64,000 nt of DNA from Enterobacter oligotrophicus. GTDB lineage: Bacteria; Pseudomonadota; Gammaproteobacteria; Enterobacterales; Enterobacteriaceae. Numbering within the stretch: position 1 is the first letter of the stretch; each line of letters begins with the position of its first letter. The position numbers and the translations under genes were made by a program. The notes below the pieces were generated by a model. That model had not been told where the DNA came from. It made no database searches and saw only the letters and a program-made list of their open reading frames with translations. Shown one piece after another: positions 39,094 through 54,516 of the stretch. The stretch is from positions 1,922,001 to 1,986,000 of the forward strand of contig NZ_AP019007.1 in NCBI RefSeq assembly GCF_009176645.1. The letters run 5' to 3'.

Positions 39094-41061
39094 TCAGTTA
39101 TCCGTAAGGGCACTCTGATAGCGATGCAGCATCCCCACCAGCCGACCTACCGGCTCGGTCACCTGAGGCGGGGCTTCCCAGACGCGCAGCTTCTCCTGGT
39201 ATATCTCCAGCTCTTCCAGCAGTTGCTGGAAGTAACGGCGTCTTTTGTCGTCACTGGACGCAGACAGCACATGGTCGGCAGTACGGCGCAACTGGCGGTG
39301 AAACGCGGACAGATCGTCGTTTATCGGCACTGGCGCATTACGCAGACGCTGATGCGCAATGATCATGGTTAACGCCAGGCGGAACTTCGCAATGTCACCA
39401 GGGAATTTATTGAGCAGTAAAAACAGCTGCTGATAGAGCGCAGGCAGATGGTTCTCTCTGCGACGCGCAGTGTTGGTGGTCATGGACGACACGGCTGCGG
39501 AGACAAACTGGTTCAGCAGCACGCGACCTGTCCGCGCCTGCGAGTTATCCCGTACCAGCAGGATCACCATCATCGCCAGGAAGCAGCCCACCAGTTGCCC
39601 TAACGCACTGTCGAGGAACTGGCTGAAGTGGAACGTCATCGGGTTATCCAGCACGATAATGTTAATGGTACTCGCCAGCGCCCCCAGCGATCCCAGACGG
39701 CGTTTTTGAACTTCGATACCAATAAAGAACGCCATGACCGCAAGGCTAATGCAGAGCAGCAACATGCTTTGCTGGGTCGACGGGATGATCACCAGGAAAT
39801 AGAGCGCCCCGATGGGCAGTGCAGCAATCGTCCCGTACAGGAAGTCGATGGCGACCATGCGCGGGTTCGGCAGGCGCATCGCCAGCGAAGTGACAACGGC
39901 AATCATCACCATCGCACCACTACCGGACGTCCAGCCGGTCCACAGCCAGAACAACGTCCCAAGCATACAGGCAAGCGTGGTACGCCAGAAGTTCACCATC
40001 GCGTGGTGGCGCTCTGCCGACTCCGCTTTGATCACCACTTCCCCCTGTAGCACCTCTTCTTCTGCGGCACTGATTTTTGCATTGCCGATCACGCCGCGTT
40101 TCAGCAGCAGGTAACGTGTCGCCGCCCCAACCCAGGTGTAAATCGTTACCGGCGTGTCACGCTCCCCGGTCCACGCTATCACCCTGCGCATACGCTTAAG
40201 CTGTTTATGCACATCCTGCACCGTTTCGACGGGCTCGGCGAACAGCTCGCGGAAAGTGTCAGTGATCACTTCAGGACGGGTATTTTGAATCAGGTAGGTT
40301 TCACACGCCTGAGTAATCAGCGTTAATGCAACGGTGTTAATCGCTTTCAGTCGGCGGTTAGCACGGGACCAGCGTGAGGACTCCATATTCAGGTTGCTGC
40401 GCATCCCCTCCAGCGCCTGCGCGCGACGTACCAGCCCGCTCCAGGCTTTGTCGACCTCTTCACTGTCGCCATGCTTAATACACAGCTGCATCAGTTGATA
40501 CTGCGCCACAATCAACGCGTCCAGCTCGCGATCCACTTCCTGCTTGATGGAGCGCGGAGAGAAAAGCAGGTCAGCGACGATGGCGCAGACGATACCAATC
40601 ACAATCTCGCTACAGCGCTCCAGAGCAAACTGTGGAGCAAGTAGCGGATTGGTCTGGATAGTGATGACGATAATCAGCGCGGTGTAACCAGAAAGCCCCC
40701 ATGCGTAGGAGTTTTCCACCTTTACCAGCGAGGAGACCCAGGTACAAAACCCTGCCCAGATACAGCACACCATAATCATCAGCAGCGGCGTGCGGATCAT
40801 CAGAATGATAATGGTGAGCGCGGCGATACAGCCGATAAACGTCCCGACGATGCGCAGCATCCCGCGGTAACGAATTGCGCCGGAGTAAGGCTCACCGCCC
40901 GCCGCAAAGGCAGGGCCTGCCGCGACAATCGCCGCCGTCAGCACCGCCCAGCGGGGCGTTTCCAGCTGGAAGTGGAAACCGACAAACAGCGCCAGCACGA
41001 TGGCGCACGCCAGCTTCACGGCGAAGCGGATGTGCTGGCTGGCGATGGAAAAGATACCCAT
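39094..41061 (-). CDS. aaeB: AaeB, aromatic carboxylic acid efflux permease
   Basis: AaeB is an inner-membrane efflux protein of the AaeAB pump, which exports p-hydroxybenzoate-type acids. It has 655 residues, as in E. coli: an FUSC-like layout with two blocks of membrane helices (about 15-165 and 365-510) each followed by a soluble domain. It is the last gene of aaeXAB, five bases after aaeA. Confidence 0.95.
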   Translation of the reverse strand: MGIFSIASQHIRFAVKLACAIVLALFVGFHFQLETPRWAVLTAAIVAAGPAFAAGGEPYSGAIRYRGMLRIVGTFIGCIAALTIIILMIRTPLLMIMVCCIWAGFCTWVSSLVKVENSYAWGLSGYTALIIVITIQTNPLLAPQFALERCSEIVIGIVCAIVADLLFSPRSIKQEVDRELDALIVAQYQLMQLCIKHGDSEEVDKAWSGLVRRAQALEGMRSNLNMESSRWSRANRRLKAINTVALTLITQACETYLIQNTRPEVITDTFRELFAEPVETVQDVHKQLKRMRRVIAWTGERDTPVTIYTWVGAATRYLLLKRGVIGNAKISAAEEEVLQGEVVIKAESAERHHAMVNFWRTTLACMLGTLFWLWTGWTSGSGAMVMIAVVTSLAMRLPNPRMVAIDFLYGTIAALPIGALYFLVIIPSTQQSMLLLCISLAVMAFFIGIEVQKRRLGSLGALASTINIIVLDNPMTFHFSQFLDSALGQLVGCFLAMMVILLVRDNSQARTGRVLLNQFVSAAVSSMTTNTARRRENHLPALYQQLFLLLNKFPGDIAKFRLALTMIIAHQRLRNAPVPINDDLSAFHRQLRRTADHVLSASSDDKRRRYFQQLLEELEIYQEKLRVWEAPPQVTEPVGRLVGMLHRYQSALTDN

Positions 41062-41066
41062 AACGA

Positions 41067-41999
41067 TTAACCAAACTCGCGCAGGCGATGGGCGATTTTA
41101 CGGAAGATGGAATCCTGGCTGGCATCACGGTCTTTTTCACCGGTGATCACAACCGTCGCCGTGGTGCCCGCAGGCCACAGATTGCCCTGCTGTTCATCGA
41201 GATGGATACGCACCGGCACACGCTGCGCCAGACGGACCCACTCAAGATTGGAATCCACCGTGGCCATACCTTTGGTATCGTTGGTGCTGCTGGCGTTGGT
41301 CACGCCTGCGGCAACGCTGTCAACGGTGCCTTTAAAGACGCGATTGCTGCCAAGCGGCGTGATCTCTGCGCGGTAGCCCGGACGGACGCCTTCCAGTTTG
41401 GTCTCTTCCATATAAGCCAGGACATAGAAAGAGTTCTGCTTCACCAGCGCCACAGCGGTAGATCCACGCGTGATAAATTCTCCGGCATAAACGTTCAGGT
41501 TGGTGATCCAGCCGTCTGAAGGCGCACGAATGACGGTACGCTCCAGATCGAGCTTCGCCAGATCGCGCGTCGCTTCCGCTTTCGCCAACTGGTGCAGCAC
41601 GGTTTGCAGCACGTTATTGGACTGATCAATCTCTTCACGGGACATCGCCTGGATGCCCAGTTGATTACGACGCCCTGCTTCGCGACGTTTTTCCGCGGCC
41701 AGCGCCTGGTAATAGGCTACGTCTGCGTTCGCTTCTTCTAACGCTTTCTGATAGCGGGGCTGGTCGATGGTGAACAGCACCTGATCTTTTTTCACCAGCT
41801 GGTTATCGTGAACGTTAACGGCGGTGATAAGACCAGCAACATCAGGCGCTATCGCCACCACGTCTGCGCTGAAACGCGCATCGCGGGTCCACGGTGATTC
41901 AGTGTAATAAACCCAGGCGCGGAAAATGGCAATGAACGCCAGGATAACCAGCGCCATGGTGATGGCAGTGCGGGAGATTTTTCTTGTTAGCGTTTTCAC
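41067..41999 (-). CDS. aaeA: AaeA, membrane fusion protein of the AaeAB pump
   Basis: AaeA is the periplasmic adaptor of the aromatic acid pump. A GTG at 41999 gives 310 residues beginning [11 protein letters not shown], aligned with E. coli AaeA. The ribosome site TGAGG lies six bases before it. A TTG at 42014 would add five residues and overlap aaeX, and is less likely. One N-terminal helix (about 10-30), a biotinyl-lipoyl-like domain, a helical hairpin (about 85-150) and a beta-barrel domain are visible. Confidence 0.94.
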   Translation of the reverse strand: MKTLTRKISRTAITMALVILAFIAIFRAWVYYTESPWTRDARFSADVVAIAPDVAGLITAVNVHDNQLVKKDQVLFTIDQPRYQKALEEANADVAYYQALAAEKRREAGRRNQLGIQAMSREEIDQSNNVLQTVLHQLAKAEATRDLAKLDLERTVIRAPSDGWITNLNVYAGEFITRGSTAVALVKQNSFYVLAYMEETKLEGVRPGYRAEITPLGSNRVFKGTVDSVAAGVTNASSTNDTKGMATVDSNLEWVRLAQRVPVRIHLDEQQGNLWPAGTTATVVITGEKDRDASQDSIFRKIAHRLREFG

Positions 42000-42006
42000 A
42001 TCAACC

Positions 42007-42210
42007 TCAGACAAACATGCGCGATATTAAATAAAAAAGGCAGCAATACAGCGCGGTGTTAAACAATGCAGGATGCCAGACGAAATCGTAGATCCCGGTA
42101 GGGACCAGCACCTTGCGCACCAGCCAGAAGATCGCCAGTGATAAAAGAAGCTCGAAAAAGATCGGGGGGAACGACAGACCGAACACCACGATAACGGGAA
42201 ACAGACTCAT
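42007..42210 (-). CDS. aaeX: AaeX, small membrane protein of the aae operon
   Basis: AaeX is a 67-residue DUF1656 protein with two membrane helices (about 8-30 and 44-64). It is the first gene of aaeXAB and has the same length as in E. coli. Its role is unknown, though it is conserved beside fusion proteins and FUSC-type permeases. Confidence 0.93.
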   Translation of the reverse strand: MSLFPVIVVFGLSFPPIFFELLLSLAIFWLVRKVLVPTGIYDFVWHPALFNTALYCCLFYLISRMFV

Positions 42211-42389
42211 GTTGACCTTGATTAGAGAGAGTGCAGGCTACAGTATTTTTAAGCACGCGCCGCCGCAGGAGAGCAGGAAAAGCCGGGCGAGAGTGGCGCA
42301 GCCGTTGTGTAATTAATAATATATTAACGTAACTGTTATGCTGTTATCTATAATATGTGATCTAAATCACTTTTAAGCCAGAGTGAACA
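42211..42389. promoter_or_regulatory. divergent aaeX / aaeR control region
   Basis: This 179-bp gap, AT-rich toward aaeR, should hold the AaeR operators and both promoters. Inverted AT elements such as ATTAATAATATATTAA (42312-42327) fit the LysR T-N11-A pattern loosely. Confidence 0.5.
42356..42371 (+). promoter_or_regulatory. CRP-like site in the aaeR leader
   Basis: TGTGA-N6-TCACT matches nine of ten conserved CRP bases. It lies 19-34 bases before the aaeR start and could tie aae expression to carbon supply. Confidence 0.45.
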
Positions 42390-43316
42390 ATGGAACGTTT
42401 AAAACGCATGTCGGTGTTTGCCAAAGTGGTTGAACTTGGCTCGTTTACCGCCGCCGCCAGGCAGCTGCAAATGAGCGTCTCTTCCATCAGCCAGACCGTC
42501 TCTAAACTGGAAGATGAGTTGCAGGTGAAGCTGCTGAACCGCAGCACCCGCAGCATCGGACTGACGGAAGCCGGTAAAATTTATTATCAGGGCTGTCGTC
42601 GCATGCTGCATGAAGTGCAGGATGTTCACGAGCAGCTCTACGCCTTTAATAACACGCCTATCGGCACGCTGCGCATTGGGTGTTCTTCAACTATGGCACA
42701 AAATGTTCTCGCTGCCATGACGGCGGAAATGCTGAAAGAGTATCCCGGATTAACCGTGAATCTGGTGACGGGCATTCCAGCCCCGGACCTGATTGCCGAC
42801 GGTCTGGACGTGGTGATCCGCGTTGGTGCGCTGCAGGACTCCAGCCTCTTCTCCCGTCGGCTGGGCAGCATGCCGATGGTGGTTTGCGCCTCGAAAAACT
42901 ATCTGGCTCAGTACGGGGTCCCGGAGAAGCCCGCCGATTTAAGTAATCATTCATGGCTGGAATACAGCGTTCGCCCGGATAATGAATTTGAGCTGATTGC
43001 CCCGGAAGGGCTTTCCACCAAACTGCTGCCGGAGGGCCGGTTTGTCACCAATGACCCGATGACTATCTCCCGCTGGCTGGTTGCCGGGGCGGGAATTGCC
43101 TACGTACCGTTGATGTGGGTAATCAAAGAGATCAACAGCGGCGAGCTGGAGATCCTGTTCCCGCGCTACCAGTCCGACCCACGCCCGGTCTACGCGTTAT
43201 ATACCGAGAAAGATAAGTTGCCGCTTAAAGTGCAAGTCTGCATTAACTACCTCACCGAGTATTTTGTGGAAGTCGCAGAGCTGTTTCAGGGTATGCGGGG
43301 AAGAAGGAAGGAGTAA
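42390..43316 (+). CDS. aaeR: AaeR, LysR-type activator of aaeXAB
   Basis: AaeR is a LysR-family regulator that responds to aromatic carboxylic acids. It has 308 residues (E. coli 309). The N-terminal helix-turn-helix (about 17-37: GSFTAAARQLQMSVSSISQT) is followed by a periplasmic-binding-protein-like effector domain from about residue 90. It is divergent from aaeX. Confidence 0.94.
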   Translation: MERLKRMSVFAKVVELGSFTAAARQLQMSVSSISQTVSKLEDELQVKLLNRSTRSIGLTEAGKIYYQGCRRMLHEVQDVHEQLYAFNNTPIGTLRIGCSSTMAQNVLAAMTAEMLKEYPGLTVNLVTGIPAPDLIADGLDVVIRVGALQDSSLFSRRLGSMPMVVCASKNYLAQYGVPEKPADLSNHSWLEYSVRPDNEFELIAPEGLSTKLLPEGRFVTNDPMTISRWLVAGAGIAYVPLMWVIKEINSGELEILFPRYQSDPRPVYALYTEKDKLPLKVQVCINYLTEYFVEVAELFQGMRGRRKE

Positions 43317-43536
43317 TTAATTAAAGACTGAAATTATATTTGGCATGAATATTTCCTGAGTTTCATAAGCAGGAATTCAGGAATATCCCCTCCCTGCTAT
43401 CAAGAATAGTTAATTGACACTCTTGCCACTCGCCATTTATCTTGTAAGTCGTCTGAAACTCAGGCTGTTATTTTATTGTTACACACAAGAATAATAACAA
43501 ATATTTATCAGGAACATTTTAAACAAGGACCAGAAA
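43317..43536 (+). promoter_or_regulatory. yagU upstream region
   Basis: This 220-bp AT-rich gap between aaeR and yagU carries the expected yagU promoter, but no box pair stands out. No gene was found. Confidence 0.3.
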
Positions 43537-44151
43537 ATGAATTTCTTTGAACAAACACCGCCTTCACGCAGGCGCTACGGACTCGCGGTATTCATTGGTT
43601 TGATTGCAGGGATTGTCTCTGCGTTTGTAAAATGGGGCGCAGAGGTTCCACTTCCTCCACGCAGCCCGACCGATTTATTCAACGGGGCGTGCGGGCCAGA
43701 ACAATTAATTAGAGCGGCAACTCAAATCGATTGCTCACGCAACTTTTTAAATCCGCCGTATGTATTTCTGCGCGACTGGTTAGGTGTGGTCGATCCTAAC
43801 GCCGCAGTTTATACATTTGCCGGGCATATATTTAACTGGGTAGGCGTCACGCATATCATCTTCTCCATTGTATTTGCCGTAGGATATTGCATCGTCGCTG
43901 AAGTTTTCCCGAAAATTAAACTCTGGCAAGGTTTGCTCGCCGGTGCTTTAGCCCAGCTTTTTGTCCATATGATTTCATTCCCCCTGATGGGCCTTACACC
44001 ACCCCTTTTTGAACTGCCGTGGTACGAACACGTCTCTGAGATCGTGGGCCATCTGGTCTGGTTCTGGTCGATCGAAATTATTCGTCGTGATTTGCGTAAT
44101 CGCATAACTCACGAACCCGATCCGGAAATCCCGCTGGGTAACTTACGTTAA
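43537..44151 (+). CDS. yagU: YagU, DUF1440 inner membrane protein
   Basis: This 204-residue membrane protein (E. coli YagU has the same length) has about four hydrophobic segments (near 18-32, 85-108, 118-150 and 170-184). In E. coli YagU is linked to acid resistance. It starts [15 protein letters not shown]. In E. coli K-12 yagU lies far away; here it sits between aaeR and tldD. It ends at a bidirectional terminator shared with tldD. Confidence 0.92.
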   Translation: MNFFEQTPPSRRRYGLAVFIGLIAGIVSAFVKWGAEVPLPPRSPTDLFNGACGPEQLIRAATQIDCSRNFLNPPYVFLRDWLGVVDPNAAVYTFAGHIFNWVGVTHIIFSIVFAVGYCIVAEVFPKIKLWQGLLAGALAQLFVHMISFPLMGLTPPLFELPWYEHVSEIVGHLVWFWSIEIIRRDLRNRITHEPDPEIPLGNLR

Positions 44152-44187
44152 AAAAAATGGCGCTACTCGAGAGTAGCGCCATTTTTT
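44151..44187. terminator. bidirectional yagU / tldD terminator
   Basis: An 11- to 12-bp stem (ATGGCGCTACTC / GAGTAGCGCCAT) has an A-run on the left and a T-run on the right, so it works for both convergent genes. Confidence 0.93.
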
Positions 44188-44201
44188 CATGACTGTTCAG
44201 G

Positions 44202-45689
<1,488 letters not shown>

Positions 45690-45731
45690 TCATATTTATT
45701 GAGAGTGAGGCAATTACCTGCCTACGTCAAA

Positions 45732-48700
45732 TCATTGCTGTGCATCTTTGCGCGGCTGGCGCAGCACTTCATTAATCTGCGGCTTATCAACCGGACCCGT
45801 GATCCGGTAACGCAAAATAGAAACCTTGCTCCACAGTGGTCCCAGTACCTTACTGGCGGCAAATACCGCGGCTCCGACAATCGGGTTCACCACAAAGGCC
45901 GCGGCGACACCGACAGTCGCGGAGATTTCAGGTGCCACGACGGCTTCCATATCCAGCTCCCGACGCACAAGGTTCACCGACCCTTTCATCGCGATATCCG
46001 CTTCGAGGCCGTCCACCAGCGTATCGTCAGTATGCAGCACGCCGTCTTTGATCCACGCCGTACTGCGGATGGAATCGTAATAGAAACCTTCGCTAAAGGT
46101 ATCACTGAAGTCAAAACGCAGCTTGCGCAGCAGCGCATCGAAGCTCAGCAGACGCAATATCTGACCAGCATGGCCGGTACTGACATCTGCAATTTCACCC
46201 TTGCCGAAGTGGGTTTTCAGGATGCCGTTCAGCGAGGCTTCGTCTGGCTTCCATGGCGCTGCGCGCCAGTGCAGATCGTAGTTCACATTGAACGACGATC
46301 CACGTAACGGCGTGCTGATGCCAAAGAAGTTCGCCGCCGCATCCAGCTTGTTACCCTTAATGTCGCCTTTCAGTGACGTTCGCTCTTCGCCGGGGTTATT
46401 CACCCACTCGCCATTGGCCGTCAGGCGACCAAAACCGGTATCAACCAGACCACCAGCGAGACTCAGGGTATTACCCTTAATAGTGAAATCGCCATCGATA
46501 CGGCCATATTTTTGCCCCCACAACCAGCATTCAGCACAGCGCAACTGGAGATCGGGCCAGCCGCTGAAATCCACGCGAGAGACATTGCTGAACGGCGACG
46601 CGCTTGTCGGCCGATCGTTGGCCGCCGCAGTTGCAGGGTTGTAGTAGAGATAACGGATCGCCGCCAGCCACGGCGCGTTGTCGCGCAGAGTCAGCGTACC
46701 GTTAATTTCTCTGCCCCGAGCCTCCACTTTCGAACCGTTGATTGTTGGCTGCGAAACGATGCTCAGGTTATTCCATTGTTGTCCACCCAGCGTCAGCGAA
46801 GGCGTACGCACCGTGATGGTTTGCGGGAACTGGGCAGCGTCATCGACGTTTTGTCCCACGCCTTTCTGGAACAGCGCCAACCATTCTGCACCATCCATCG
46901 GCGGCAGATTCAGCTCAATGCCTGCCTGCTCAGGTAGCGGCGGTGTCGTGCGGCTGTCCGTGGTCCAGATAGCTCTGTCGAGCGTCAGCTTCCGGTTCAA
47001 TAGCCAGCGGCTGTTAAAATGGTTTGTCCCGCCTGCGCTACCGGTTAACTCAAAGCTGTTCATGCCGCCATCGACGTTAATTTTCATCGGTAACGGCTGC
47101 CCGGCTTTCTTATCCAGCGGCGCAGGCAACCGGCTGCTGATATTTTTCAGATCGCCACTGATATCAACGGCATAACGCGCACTGGCATGATAAGGCAGCT
47201 CGATTGCCACTTTGCCATTCCAGGCAACCGCACCGTCGATGGACTCCTCAATTGGCTTCGGCAATACATTCATCTTCGCTGGCTGCCAGCTGGCATCCAT
47301 ATTGACCGCCACCTGATAGGCTTTGTCACCCTCTGTCGTCGAGAAGTCGATATTGATCGGCTGGTTAAACCAGGTGGCCTTGAGCGGCTCACTTTTCAGA
47401 TTACCGTTCACAAAGCTGAACTGCCCACTCAGGTTTTTCAGCGTGCTCTCCAGCGGCTTAATGTAGAGACTGTTATTACTGAGGTGAACATCGCCTTTGG
47501 CGGTAGTCATCTCCCCGTCCAGCGGGATATCAAGATGTAAGCGAGCATTCACATCGCCATCAAGCTGGAGCTGCTCAAGCGTTGCCGCCAGGGAGTCTTT
47601 CAGCGGCGTCTCTTCAAAGTACGGACCGACCGCTTTACCAGGGCCGTGAATATCCGCATCAATGAGCAACTTCTCTTTGGAATAATCAGGGATGTTTGCC
47701 GTCAGGTTACTTGCCGTTACGCCACCCAGCGCAACGCTGTCTGACTTCATCCATAATCCGTCATTGAGAAAGTTGAGTTCGATATCCAGGTTCTTCAGCG
47801 CAGGCCAGCCGGGCTGGAAGGCATAAGTCGCGTTGTGCAAAGGCACCAGCACCTGGAACTGGCCTTCATTATGCTTGTAAGGGAACAGGTGCGGGTTACC
47901 ACCGTAGACCAGCGTGGCGTTATCCGCCTGGCCGCCCTGAATCGCGCCGCTCAGATAGTCCACCAGCGCTTTGCCCATCAGATTTTCCGGGAAGTAGCGC
48001 CAGGCCTGCGAGCCGTCATCGGTACTGATCCCCGCGAGAATACCCAGCCACGGATCGTCTCCCACAGGCTGTAAATAACGGAAATCCCCGCGCGCATGTA
48101 CTGCTTTGGCTTTTACATCAATATGGCGGCCATCAAGCTGAAAACCTTTATCGTTTCTCAGCCAGTTAAGCGTGGCGTTACCTTTTTCAATTTCCAGCGG
48201 CGCGCGAAAGACCGTTTCGTAGGGCATTTTGGCGTCATGCATTTCTGCCGTCAGCCTGCCGTTTTCAACGCTTCCTTCCAGCTTGCCGCTAAAGTGCTCG
48301 GCCCCCGGCAGCAGCTTCCACTGTTTCCAGGCGAGATTGTTCCAGGAAGCCAGAAAGCGCGTTTTTTCTGTCGCCTGTAGCGGGATGTCCAGCGCAAGCC
48401 GGTCTATCTGCCCACTCGGTTGGGTCGCCAGCCAGATTTCGCCCAGCTCCGGCGAGAGTTTTGCGGCCATTGAGCGCAGCCCTTCAACTGCCGCCAGATC
48501 CAGATTGCTGGCGCGGATGCGCAGTTCATCGCTACGTTTATTGCTTACGCCGCCGACGTCCTGCTCTGGTATCCAGGCCAGCGTCAGCGCACCACGTGGC
48601 CAGGGTTTACTGTCCATGGTGATACGCGTATCCGGGATAGCAAACTGCCAACCCTTTTGCTCTTTTGTGACGTGCGCAGTGAGGTTATCAACGGAAAGCT

Positions 48701-49532
48701 GGTGCTGGTTATTTTCCCCTTTCCAGCTCGCGCCGCCCTGTTTGAGCCAGATATCACCGCTGGCAAATTCCCCGTTTGTCAGGGTCATCCAGCCTTCCAG
48801 GCTGAAACGGGCAGTTTCCAGCTGCATATTTTGCTGCAACCAGTCTCCCAGCCACGGCTTCACATCCACATCATCGGCCTGCAGCCATACTTTACCGTTA
48901 TTCAGCAGGCCATTGTCGTCGCGCAGATCCATACGCACCTGCATTACGCCATGCTGCCCGTTCAGGCTGGAGAGATTGACCTGTCCTTCAGCGCGATGGC
49001 GCTCTTTACCGTTCAGCCAGGTCAGCTGTGGGATCGCCAGTTCGGCGCGCTGGCCGGAGAGCGTAATAAAGCTCACTTCGCTGTCGCGCAGATCGAAATG
49101 ATCGAACTGACGCAGGAAGAGATCGCTGATGCGGTTGGTTTCAAGCCCCCGACCGCTGTCACCGCTGCGCAGCGGGGTATTAGTCAAAAACTTGAGTTGA
49201 TAAAAGGTGAGGTCGCGAAATTGCCAGCGCAGATGCAGCAGGCTTTGCCAGACATCCAGCGCCAGGGTGACGCGTTTGATTTTAAGATAGCCGCCATCTT
49301 TCAGGCTGGCATTGATATCGCGTGCATCAAGCGTCGGGCCAAAATTCTGCCAGCTCGCGCTGATCTGGCTCACGTCCACCGGTACACCGGTGGCGGATTC
49401 GATTTTTGCCAGTACCTGCGGACGCCAGCTGTCCAGGTGAGGTAATACGAGACGCAACCCGCTCACGAGCAACGCGACAATCACGACCAGCGTTGCCCCT
49501 GTAAGCAGTAAAATCCCCGGCAATCGCCTCAC
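45732..49532 (-). CDS. yhdP: YhdP, AsmA-like lipid transport protein
   Basis: YhdP is a very long inner-membrane-anchored periplasmic protein that moves phospholipid toward the outer membrane, partly redundant with TamB and YdbH. It has 1266 residues, as in E. coli. An N-terminal membrane helix (about 7-29) is followed by a long beta-rich chain predicted to form a groove, and a C-terminal AsmA-like region. It follows rng closely (43 bp). Confidence 0.96.
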   Translation of the reverse strand: MRRLPGILLLTGATLVVIVALLVSGLRLVLPHLDSWRPQVLAKIESATGVPVDVSQISASWQNFGPTLDARDINASLKDGGYLKIKRVTLALDVWQSLLHLRWQFRDLTFYQLKFLTNTPLRSGDSGRGLETNRISDLFLRQFDHFDLRDSEVSFITLSGQRAELAIPQLTWLNGKERHRAEGQVNLSSLNGQHGVMQVRMDLRDDNGLLNNGKVWLQADDVDVKPWLGDWLQQNMQLETARFSLEGWMTLTNGEFASGDIWLKQGGASWKGENNQHQLSVDNLTAHVTKEQKGWQFAIPDTRITMDSKPWPRGALTLAWIPEQDVGGVSNKRSDELRIRASNLDLAAVEGLRSMAAKLSPELGEIWLATQPSGQIDRLALDIPLQATEKTRFLASWNNLAWKQWKLLPGAEHFSGKLEGSVENGRLTAEMHDAKMPYETVFRAPLEIEKGNATLNWLRNDKGFQLDGRHIDVKAKAVHARGDFRYLQPVGDDPWLGILAGISTDDGSQAWRYFPENLMGKALVDYLSGAIQGGQADNATLVYGGNPHLFPYKHNEGQFQVLVPLHNATYAFQPGWPALKNLDIELNFLNDGLWMKSDSVALGGVTASNLTANIPDYSKEKLLIDADIHGPGKAVGPYFEETPLKDSLAATLEQLQLDGDVNARLHLDIPLDGEMTTAKGDVHLSNNSLYIKPLESTLKNLSGQFSFVNGNLKSEPLKATWFNQPINIDFSTTEGDKAYQVAVNMDASWQPAKMNVLPKPIEESIDGAVAWNGKVAIELPYHASARYAVDISGDLKNISSRLPAPLDKKAGQPLPMKINVDGGMNSFELTGSAGGTNHFNSRWLLNRKLTLDRAIWTTDSRTTPPLPEQAGIELNLPPMDGAEWLALFQKGVGQNVDDAAQFPQTITVRTPSLTLGGQQWNNLSIVSQPTINGSKVEARGREINGTLTLRDNAPWLAAIRYLYYNPATAAANDRPTSASPFSNVSRVDFSGWPDLQLRCAECWLWGQKYGRIDGDFTIKGNTLSLAGGLVDTGFGRLTANGEWVNNPGEERTSLKGDIKGNKLDAAANFFGISTPLRGSSFNVNYDLHWRAAPWKPDEASLNGILKTHFGKGEIADVSTGHAGQILRLLSFDALLRKLRFDFSDTFSEGFYYDSIRSTAWIKDGVLHTDDTLVDGLEADIAMKGSVNLVRRELDMEAVVAPEISATVGVAAAFVVNPIVGAAVFAASKVLGPLWSKVSILRYRITGPVDKPQINEVLRQPRKDAQQ

Positions 49533-49575
49533 GCGTCTCTCCTTGTCAGCCTTTATTCTTGCAGCGCACCGCGCC

Positions 49576-51045
49576 TTACATCATGACGACGTCAAATTGC
49601 TCCTGGTTGTAGAGCGGCTCAATTTGTACTTTTACCTGTTTGCCGACAAAGATTTCCACCTCCGCCAGCGCATGCGACTCTTCACCTTTCAGCGCCTCTG
49701 CCACCGCAGGGGAAGCATAGACCAGAAAACGGTCTGAGTCGTAGGCATGGTGGACACGGACGATTTCACGCATGATTTCGTAGCAGACTGTCTCTACCGT
49801 CTTTACCGTACCGCGTCCATGGCAAGTAGGACACTCGTTACACAGAACATGTTCCACGCTTTCGCGGGTCCGTTTCCGGGTCATTTCCACCAGACCCAGC
49901 TGTGAGAAGCCGTTGATACTGGTTTTCACACGATCTTTACTCAGCGCCTGCTCCAGCGAGTGCAGCACGCGGCGGCGGTGATCTTCATTATTCATATCGA
50001 TAAAGTCGATGATGATAATGCCGCCCAGATTGCGCAGACGAAGCTGACGCGCAATCGCCTGCGTCGCTTCGATGTTGGTGTTAAAGATGGTGTCATCCAG
50101 GTTGCGATGGCCGACAAACGCCCCTGTGTTGATGTCCACGGTGGTCATCGCTTCGGTCTGATCGATGATCAGATAGCCACCAGACTTCAGCTCAACCTTG
50201 CGCTCCAGCGCGCGCTGGATCTCGTTTTCGACATCATAGAGATCGAAAATCGGCTGACGGCCAGAGTAGTGCTCAAGCAAACCGGGCATTTCAGGAATGT
50301 ACTCGGCGGTAAATTCCAGCAGCGCTTCATACGTCAGGCGGGAGTCAACGCGAATGCGGTCAAGCTGCGCATCGGCAAAATCACGCAGTACGCGCTGAGC
50401 CAGTGCCAGCTCACCGTACAGCTGATAGCGGGTCTGGTTGCGTTTTTTACGCTCCATCACTTTGGTCCAGACGCGCTTCAGGTAGGCGGCATCGGACGCA
50501 AGATCCTCTTCGCTGATCCCTTCTGCGGCGGTACGAATGATAAATCCGCCCTGTTCATCGCAGTAGGCACTCACCACCTTTTTCAGGCGCTCGCGCTCGC
50601 TTTCGCTCTCAATGCGCTGCGAGACGCCCACGTGTGACGCCCCCGGCATAAAGACCAGATAACGGGAAGGTAGCGTAATGTCGGTCGTCAGACGAGCCCC
50701 TTTGGTGCCCAGCGGGTCTTTGACCACCTGCACCATCAGATCCTGGCCCTGACGCACCAGCTCAGAGATATCGCGAACGGCGAACTGCTTTTGCTCCTCA
50801 CCTGCCACGCACTCGGTGTGCGGCATGATGTCAGAGGCATGCAAAAATGCCGCCTTATCGAGCCCAATATCTACAAAAGCCGCCTGCATACCCGGTAGTA
50901 CACGACTGACACGACCTTTGTAGATATTGCCTACGATTCCGCGCCGCGCTTCACGCTCAATATGAATTTCCTGAAGAATGCCACCATCAATGTAGGCCAC
51001 ACGGGTTTCCGAGGGCGTTACGTTTACCAACAATTCAGCCGTCAT
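49576..51045 (-). CDS. rng: RNase G
   Basis: RNase G is an endoribonuclease that matures the 16S rRNA 5' end and cuts some mRNAs. The start at 51045 (MTAELLVNV) gives 489 residues, as in E. coli. It has an N-terminal S1-like domain (about 35-125), a 5'-sensor/RNase H-like region, the catalytic DNase I-like domain with [10 protein letters not shown] near residue 302, and the zinc-link cysteines CPTCHGRG near 404. Its start overlaps the yhdE end by 11 bases. Confidence 0.97.
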   Translation of the reverse strand: MTAELLVNVTPSETRVAYIDGGILQEIHIEREARRGIVGNIYKGRVSRVLPGMQAAFVDIGLDKAAFLHASDIMPHTECVAGEEQKQFAVRDISELVRQGQDLMVQVVKDPLGTKGARLTTDITLPSRYLVFMPGASHVGVSQRIESESERERLKKVVSAYCDEQGGFIIRTAAEGISEEDLASDAAYLKRVWTKVMERKKRNQTRYQLYGELALAQRVLRDFADAQLDRIRVDSRLTYEALLEFTAEYIPEMPGLLEHYSGRQPIFDLYDVENEIQRALERKVELKSGGYLIIDQTEAMTTVDINTGAFVGHRNLDDTIFNTNIEATQAIARQLRLRNLGGIIIIDFIDMNNEDHRRRVLHSLEQALSKDRVKTSINGFSQLGLVEMTRKRTRESVEHVLCNECPTCHGRGTVKTVETVCYEIMREIVRVHHAYDSDRFLVYASPAVAEALKGEESHALAEVEIFVGKQVKVQIEPLYNQEQFDVVMM

Positions 51046-51628
51046 AATTATCCCTTCCCTCACGCAGTGAGTTAAAATTACTCAGCAACTCATACGTTTC
51101 CACCAGCGGTAAGCCGACCACGGCGTGATAGCTGCCATTAATCTTCCTGACAAAACAGCCACCCAACCCTTGAATACCGTATGCACCTGCTTTATCCATC
51201 GGTTCACCGCTGGCAATATACGCGGCGATCTCGTCGTTAGTCAGCACTCTGAACGTGACGTCCGTAACGACCAGGCAATCCAGCACGTTCTGGCTATCCG
51301 CCAGCGCCACCGCCGTCATTACCTGATGCGTTTGGCCGGACATTTTACGCAGCATGTTCGCCGCATGTTCCGCGTCACGCGGTTTCTCAAGCACTTCACC
51401 GTTGAGAATTACGATGGTATCAGCCCCCAGTACCGGTAAGTCGCGCGGCACCTGTGCCACACCGGCCTGCGCTTTCTCACGCGCCAGACGGGAAACGTAC
51501 TGCCGGGCACTTTCACCCTCAGCGCGTTTTTCTTCGATACCCGTAACGATGCGTTCGAAGGAGACACCCAACTGCGTGAGCAACTCCTGACGACGCGGTG
51601 AACCGGAGGCAAGATATACAGACGTCAT
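51035..51628 (-). CDS. yhdE: YhdE, Maf-type nucleoside triphosphate pyrophosphatase
   Basis: This Maf-family enzyme hydrolyses dTTP and UTP, and modified forms of these, to monophosphates. It has 197 residues, as in E. coli, starting [17 protein letters not shown] (the Maf SxSPRR motif). It lies between mreD and rng, as in E. coli, with a 9-bp gap after mreD. Confidence 0.95.
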   Translation of the reverse strand: MTSVYLASGSPRRQELLTQLGVSFERIVTGIEEKRAEGESARQYVSRLAREKAQAGVAQVPRDLPVLGADTIVILNGEVLEKPRDAEHAANMLRKMSGQTHQVMTAVALADSQNVLDCLVVTDVTFRVLTNDEIAAYIASGEPMDKAGAYGIQGLGGCFVRKINGSYHAVVGLPLVETYELLSNFNSLREGRDNYDG

Positions 51629-51637
51629 AGAAACCTT

Positions 51638-53130
<1,493 letters not shown>

Positions 53131-53157
53131 AGGCTATGCGTATTCTCGCGTCAGAGA

Positions 53158-53184
53158 GAAAGGGTAGCAAATTGCTACCCTTTC
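53158..53184 (-). terminator. hairpin between mreB and mreC
   Basis: A near-perfect inverted repeat (GAAAGGGTAGCAA / TTGCTACCCTTTC) starts nine bases after the mreB stop. Only a CT-rich tail follows. It may act as an attenuator or 3' mRNA stabiliser giving more MreB than MreCD. Confidence 0.65.
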
Positions 53185-53192
53185 ACACCCGA

Positions 53193-54516
<1,324 letters not shown>

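Noticed and set aside
39628..40050. Plus-strand frame antisense to aaeB
   Set aside because: Low-complexity composition rich in Arg, Gln, His; no start signals.
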